Origin: Spongospora subterranea f. sp. subterranea
Taxonomy: Eukaryota; Endomyxa: Phytomyxea; Phytomyxea; Plasmodiophorida
Reading direction: 5' to 3'
DNA length: 64,000 nt
Assembly (NCBI GenBank): GCA_049724395.1
Contig: JAUGWO010000062.1
Span: 62,001-126,000, forward strand
The translations under genes were made by a program, and so were the position numbers. The notes under the pieces were generated by a model. The model was not told where the DNA came from. It saw nothing but the letters and a program-made list of their open reading frames with translations, and searched no databases. Shown here piece after piece: positions 58,401-64,000 of the stretch; the stretch's first letter is position 1, and the number at the start of each line of letters is the position of its first letter.

Positions 58401-61400
58401 TAAACTCGGTGTCCCTATCACGAAGCAATCAGTGTCAAGTTTGATAACGAAATTATGTGCGACTTACTGAAGGTAAAAAATGTTGGATGAACGTTTTCAG
58501 CGAATACAGCTACTGGAGCACCCGATGACGCAAATTCGGCACGAATACCATCGCAAAGAAGAAAATTGGATCCGAACACGGTTATTATCGAATTTCCATA
58601 GATCGAAGAATGCTGTGGATCAAAAGACGTGGCCGATGGACTGGCCAAAACAGTGACCAATCCAGCCAGAACGAAATTGGAAGCGGAATCAGACGAAAAC
58701 TCAACTGACACCGGGCCGGGCACATACTGATGAGCGTTGAATGCCACTGATAACATCGTTGGAGAAATGGATGACGCCTCGACAATTTCGTACCCTCCAA
58801 AACGGAATTTTCCAATTGTAGCCGATGAAGTAAAGTTCCGCCTCGTCCCACCTGGAACAGGAACTGACAAAAGTGTTGTCGAGAAGTTTGCGTCAAAGGC
58901 GTGTCTGGTCCAAGTAGATAAAACTAGAGGGACTGTCTGACCACCGTCAACGTACGAAATGCGAGTTCTAGCGGAATCCGAGCGAAATCCGGCGTTGACG
59001 TCCCCCGACATCAATAGCGCCTTCCAAGCTGTACGAGTAATCAGGAGCGAGACACGTCATCGTGAAGGCGGAGACCACAGAGCATGAGAGTAACATTGTC
59101 TCGTTGTCGGTAATTAGCCGAGCTATGGTGCTAATTGAGAGAAACCTATCAGATCATGATGTTAATCCTACGGTTGGACAAGTGAAGTTCGCAGTGACCT
59201 TGAACCAGTTATCGTCAATTCAGTAAAAGAGCCGGAATTCGTTGGAATCAATAACGGCGCAACGCCCGTTATCAATGGCATATCCGTTATATCGAACACG
59301 GAACCTGAATTCACAATCGACCAATCACTGCCATTGTTGACACTGATTTCGATCGAAATATTGAAAGCCGATGGCGCATGGTCCGGTACTGGACATCGAA
59401 CGACATCGGGTGAAGTGAAATGCGCTTGACGAATGTGCCCAAAACCGAATCGGCAAAGTGAATTTGGCCTGAAACCGGATCCGTACACGTAAATACTAGC
59501 GTTAGAGCCAACAAACACTCGATTTGGCAAAACTCTGGCAACGGCACAAATTTCCCACAATCTCAATCGGGACCGAGAATAATCCCCATGACAATCCTGA
59601 ATCCACGCTCAAGCTGACAATCGGCTTCGCGGGCGAGAGCGATAAAATAGTTATAGGAACAATGCATTCAACAAGATAATCAGTTGCAGACGCTGCACTG
59701 ATGGTAGACAGCCCAAAGCGGCAAAGTACTTCCTCTAACTGAACATTGGCAAACACTCCTACGATTGTAATACGAGTAGTGCCCGCTATGACAATAGAGG
59801 GCGTTATAGAAGTGATTACAGGCGGTTCAAAGATCTGTGGTAATGATGAAAATTATGAAGAAACAAAGTAAAAGGCACATACGTTAAGCGCCCTGGAAGG
59901 ACGCGACGCATCAGAGTCAGGGATGCAATTCGGCATCACACGCACCGACACCACCGAGTTGAAACGAGCAGGAGACGAGCATAATAATGATGAGTTGGAC
60001 AGGAATACGGAAGGAGGGAAGCGATCGCCATCAAATGCGCAACAAGACGAAGCGGTGAAGTTGCTACCAACAACAGTGATGGTTATGGGCGAAGAGGCTG
60101 GAAAACGGCTTGGTTCTATGGACGTTAGTCCGATTTCTTCAACGACGCTGAACTGAACCCGACTTGAGGCAGATGGAAACCCGATCGCAACTGAAAGAGC
60201 TGGGTTCGCCCTATCAAGAGCCGGGCTTCGACATGTTGCCAGAGTGGAAGATATCAGAGTTGAAGGAGTTTGCACGCCATTGGTACCGAAGAAGCAATCA
60301 TCGCCCGGTTTGAATCCCGCACCAAACAAAGTCAGAACATGGTTACCGTCGAGAGAATCGATTGCGGAAGGTTCGATTGAATTGACAGCAGGTGGCGCGT
60401 CCAGATAAGTAAACAGCGACGCGCTCCTGATATAATCAACACTGTTGAAAGAAACACTGATGTAAACAGTAGATTGATCAGAAGGGTTTGAAGGTACACG
60501 GCATTGCATCAGATTTGGGGATAGTATGGTGGCAGACGATGTTATTAATCCAAACATGCACAGCGCACCACGATCCGAGAACGCAACTCCAGATACATTA
60601 ACTGTATCTCCAACGATTCCAAATTTCGGGTCAATACCGGTGATGGCAATTAATTTTTGACAGATAACTGAAAGCGAATCCATCAGTGCTGTTGGACACC
60701 TCGACAGAATTTGGAGAAATGTTATCGGAAGGAGAGGAGCAAAGTAGCTCATCCGGAGAAACCAGTCCCAATGATAAGGAATCGGATGTGAGAAACGAAC
60801 ATGTCTGGCCAGCCTGAAGGTCGACGCCAGTGACCGTGATAATGGAGCCATTTATGCACGAAGAAGGCTGTATTGAGGAAATAGTTACCGGTGGCGGTGA
60901 CGAAGGAAACGTTCCTACGACAAAATAAGAAAACATAAATGGGTGTTTTAACGTTTTTTTTATACATACCGGCATATAATGATAAAGATTCTGTTTCGAG
61001 AGCAACGACTTGTGATTCTGACGACGTGAGTACCTCTAGTGATATTCCGCATACAACAGCAACATCTGATATGGCAACCGCTATGTGCCTAGATATCTGT
61101 CCGATGCGACAAAACCATGAATCAGACGAGGCTAAGAAATTCGCTCCATAAATAGTGATATCAGAGGCCCATGGAAACTGAGCAGGATTGAGTATTCGAG
61201 GGAGCGAGCGTATTTTCACGATTTCAGACGAATTGGTAAAGTCGACCCCATTATTTGACAATCTTACGAAGACTGCGTCTGGAAGGCTTTCTGAAGACAT
61301 GTCGCATAATGCAGAATCCGATGAGACCCAAACCGCCGAAACAGGAGCATGAATCCCGATTTGGCAGCTATTTTTTGTGATAATCAGAGAATATAATGTT

Positions 61401-64000
61401 GCAACCTTCCAACTGTTTACCTGAAAAAGTCGCTCGGAAGAAATCCCGCTCCATGAACCTCAATGATGGACGATCCCAAGCAGTTCGTCGCCGACAGCAC
61501 GATCAGGTCGGTGTACACGTAGAACGTTAAAGGCTCGGAATATGACGTTCCATCGACAGAAACTTCAAGAGAGGCACTTCCCTCATGATGAAAAGGAGGC
61601 GAAGAACAGGATGCGGATTTCCCATTTTGAAGCACTTTGGCAGCAGTTATTACAGAAAAGTTCCAGCGACATTCCATGACGTCTTGAACGAAACCTTCGC
61701 CAACCAAACTAACAGCAGTATTTCCTGAAGACGGAACATACATTGGACTCATACCTTGAAGTGAGATTGCAGGCAAGTACACAAGGCTATATTGAGTCCT
61801 GCCTAAGTATTGACCATTTGCTGATACTTCCAGTGGAACCACACCAGAACCAAAAGACGCATCAAATATAGGAGAAAGACAAGCAACTTTGGACACATTT
61901 CCGTTGCTGATATTTGCAGCTTGGATCATTGTCGCAGGAGAACTCAAAAGCTCTCCGAACCTATCGAAGAATTTGAATAAATCCATCGATCATATGTCGC
62001 ATACACACCTGCACGACAATTCTGAGGTATTCAAAAATCTTCCAGAAACAGTTATCATTCTTCCGCCCTGATATCCGCTATAAATCGGAGAGATTCCGGT
62101 AACTACTGAAGATGAATATTGGAACAAAACCGAAGAAGATGAAAAATCAAGCCCATTATCGGAAACATCAACGATAACTCTGTCAGAGACTGAAGACGGT
62201 GCAGAGCAGATTATTTGTGCCGATGAAAGGAATGTTGCCGGCACAATCTGAATAATTGTCTTCAGACAAGAACAAAACGAAACAGTCTCATTCTACCTGA
62301 GTGCCGGAATCGACACCTAAGGCCAAAGCTATCGCGAAAATTGCTTCCAGTAATGGCAACGATTGTTCCGTTGATACCGTTATCTGGGAAAATTGATGCA
62401 ACCACAGGTGCAACATGGTACTCATATTCAACAGCGGTTTGCGAGAGAACCGAATGATTTGCCAGGGCACAGCGGATCTGAGTCAGGCCTACTGAAGATG
62501 GCGGCGATACCACAGTGAGACTCTGGTCTGAAATCACAACGGCAGGTGCAGTGATATCTAATGTATGGTTAAAATCGGATGAAATTAAAGTGGGTAAACA
62601 CCGACTTGGAAGTGAGAAATGTACAACCATTCCAGCTATAAAACCTTGTCCGAAAACACTCAAAGTCGTGCCCCCTAGGGACGATCCGAAAGGAGGAAAA
62701 ACACTTGTCGCAAAGAAAGGGAGAGAAAAGTTGATTGCGATTGGAGTGAAAAAGTCGTGGCCATTTGAACTGATATCCACGATAGTGTACTTGGTCGTTC
62801 CCATAGGCGCTTGACACACTGCTTGTGTGGAAGTAATGGTTCCTGATAACGCCGCAACCTAAATCATTTTAAGCACAAGGAGGATTGACTGCTATTCAGT
62901 AAGCACCTTGATTTGTGAGCCAAAACCGTCTTGAAACCGACACCACAATTGGTTTGTTAAAAAATTGGTTCCTACAATTGTCGTTGAGGATCCCCCAGAA
63001 GGATGAAGGGCTAATCCTGCAACGACGGCATTCGTCATCGAAGGTTGGGCGATAAACTCGAATGTCGAAGAAGTATTGGCAAATTCTAAACCGTTTATCG
63101 CAACGCTAACTTGAACGATGCCAGGTGCATGAGAAGGAGCGAGACACATGATTTCAAACGAACTGATGAAAATTGCAGACGCGGAACTGAGGCTATTTCA
63201 AAATACGATGAGAAAAACATTGAATCAGTACTCACCTCAATACCGAGCCAAATTTGCAGATGAGCGTGTCTCTGTTGACGAAGTTGGATCCCGATAAAGT
63301 CACCCAAGAAACACCAGCGTAACCCGTAGAAGGGAAGCTGGCTTGATCCAACGAGACAAGATCATAGAAGGTAACGGATAGTCCAGATGATGAAAAATCC
63401 ACGCTGTTAAATGACACTTCAACGCTGTATTGACCAGGAAAACTAACATAGGGGGTTGGACATGCAAGGCGACTGCCTGACAGGAAAACAGCCTGGGTCG
63501 TGAGCGACTGTGAGGTTGTACTAAAATGACACGTTTTGACAGATTCATTCACAAAGTTAGATCCGAATAATGTTAACACTGTGCCCCCAGTGTATGAAGC
63601 AACAACTTCCGGGATTATCAAACTTATGCTCGAATCCAAAAACGACCGAAAAATGGCAACAGGCGACCATTGAAGGCCATTGCAAGTAACTTGAACAGCA
63701 GTAACTGTAGAGTTCATAGACGGAGTAACGCAGCTAACGTAACTGGAATTGACATAAACTGCAGCAATCTTGGCAGAATCGAACCGGCAGAACAGGCTTG
63801 ACGTATTGCGCAAACCTAATGTATGGATGGCGACTGGTGTTCCTCCTGATGCTGGACCCGCTTCTGGAGACAAAGAGACAATGGCAGGGTCATGATAATA
63901 GGTGAAGTTGACGCTGCTACTTGAGAAATCAACTGCGTTTGAAGACAGGTCAACATTTACCGATCCTGAAACTGCAGTGGAAGGGACAACGCATATCGCA
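40435..64000 (-). CDS. Giant surface receptor: about 50 IPT/TIG domains, Cys-rich repeats, multipass membrane region (N-terminus outside the window)
   Basis: Minus-strand exons run without an intervening gene from the right edge to a stop at 40435-40437. I read them as one gene, because short GT-AG introns link successive frames (for example after 49325 into the Cys-rich part). Order of the protein: about 50 IPT/TIG domains (64000-49320), cysteine-rich CPxGxYCPxG repeats with a beta-rich insert (49290-45480), a beta-rich ectodomain (45600-44500), about ten membrane helices (44100-42000) and a Ser/Asp/Glu-rich cytoplasmic tail ending at 40435. One exon, 58421-51564, encodes 2,285 codons uninterrupted. 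At least 6,500 residues lie in the window. IPT/TIG arrays are Ig-like folds in receptors such as plexins, Met and fibrocystin. The role is probably adhesion or sensing at the cell or flagellar surface. A split into two adjacent genes cannot be excluded without transcripts. Confidence 0.75.
41640..45450 (-). other. Beta-rich ectodomain, multipass membrane region and proximal cytoplasmic segment
   Basis: A non-cysteine-rich ectodomain (45600-44500, with FTLSIRINGRPEAVTLPSWF and NTEVYIDVGLNQTYPN) leads to hydrophobic helices. Examples are YTVLFCFVGLMAFLSVCVLF (about 44050-44000), PSPFLGGFCILVPIVTISGF, RLGVSLITFAFCILIQGVNI, LVLCSLLTGCFLLYILEFSY, GLVLSPITLFLVVLF, DLLVYLLFSVVIIGWQF and FYFISGFHAFGIIAFIFGLS. 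About ten in all end near 42000. A cytosolic segment follows with ELSEYEEKFEIRENI and LKFLKHNKLWLLHHL. The fold is not clearly polycystin or a 7TM receptor, and I leave it unnamed. Confidence 0.65.
45480..49290 (-). other. Cysteine-rich (ephrin-receptor-like) repeats with a beta-rich insert
   Basis: Repeats of the form CPxGxFCxxG occur many times: IPCPIGSYC, CPPGTFSSAKGAVHCSPCP, CPPGTFCPGI, CPRGYYCPEGT, CPAGYFCVEGTATP, CPEGRYGDRSGR with DCYICDAGW, and CPAGYFCFNMTSDES. These correspond to the GCC2/GCC3, TNFR/ephrin-receptor-like class. Between about 48740 and 47900 the cysteines vanish and a beta-rich segment (FTVFFLGVNVKLDWDD, ISLWTGGIAPDRVIF) suggests an inserted jelly-roll or lectin-like domain, which I cannot name. 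Confidence 0.8.
49320..64000 (-). other. IPT/TIG domain array of the giant receptor
   Basis: By eye I count about 25 domains in the exon 58421-51564, about 19 upstream of it and about 7 downstream. Each is 80-95 residues with the IPT pattern: P near the start, G-G-T or G-S turn, a hydrophobic V-x-G-x-G-F strand and a C-x-F-G end (for example GSGFENSTSLSCFFG, GSGFGTNASAVQCIFG and GAGFTSDTQCYFG). Domains diverge strongly from each other, so the array is old and not a recent tandem expansion. Exons upstream of 58421 are short (about 200-1,000 nt). Confidence 0.9.

Overview
This is nuclear DNA of a eukaryote. Genes are split by short GT-AG introns (about 41-110 bp, once about 290), products are typically eukaryotic (PP2A scaffold, Doa10/MARCH6, CSA/ERCC8, DYRK kinase, SET protein), and the intergenic space is filled with decayed transposable elements. 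Chromodomain Ty3/Gypsy remnants, a plant-type DD39D mariner, a Mutator-like element and a giant IPT/TIG plus cysteine-rich surface receptor suggest a protist (stramenopile- or rhizarian-like). That placement is inference and weak.

Layout. 0.4-5 kb: two minus-strand host genes, a PP2A A-subunit-like HEAT protein and a coiled-coil protein with an AT-hook-like tail. 5-24.9 kb: a transposon graveyard. It holds at least three Ty3/Gypsy remnants in both orientations, a 3.6-kb mariner carrying a 29-bp minisatellite of about 74 units, a small unrecognised 4-exon gene, a 5'-truncated RNase-H LINE, a broken RecQ-like helicase, a MULE with 220-bp terminal inverted repeats, and a broken zinc-finger/USP-like gene. 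25-32 kb: sparse DNA with a small membrane-protein ORF, a foldback repeat, an uninterrupted LRR gene and more Gypsy remnants.

32-40.2 kb is a compact host block. It runs Doa10/MARCH6 (-), CSA/ERCC8 (-), a small SET-domain protein (+) and a DYRK-type kinase (+). I rebuilt all four from splice sites, and every model gives an open frame whose total is a multiple of three. CSA and the SET gene diverge from a shared 0.7-kb spacer. The kinase model needs a 5-nt microexon.

40.4-64 kb is, as I read it, one minus-strand gene running off the window. It encodes about 50 IPT/TIG domains (about 25 of them in one 6.8-kb exon), then cysteine-rich repeats, a beta-rich region, about ten membrane helices and an acidic cytoplasmic tail.

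The most unusual themes are this giant receptor, near-perfect local inverted duplications inside three unrelated element-derived sequences, the minisatellite that repeats the transposase start-codon context, and the microexon. No CRISPR, rRNA or convincing tRNA was seen.
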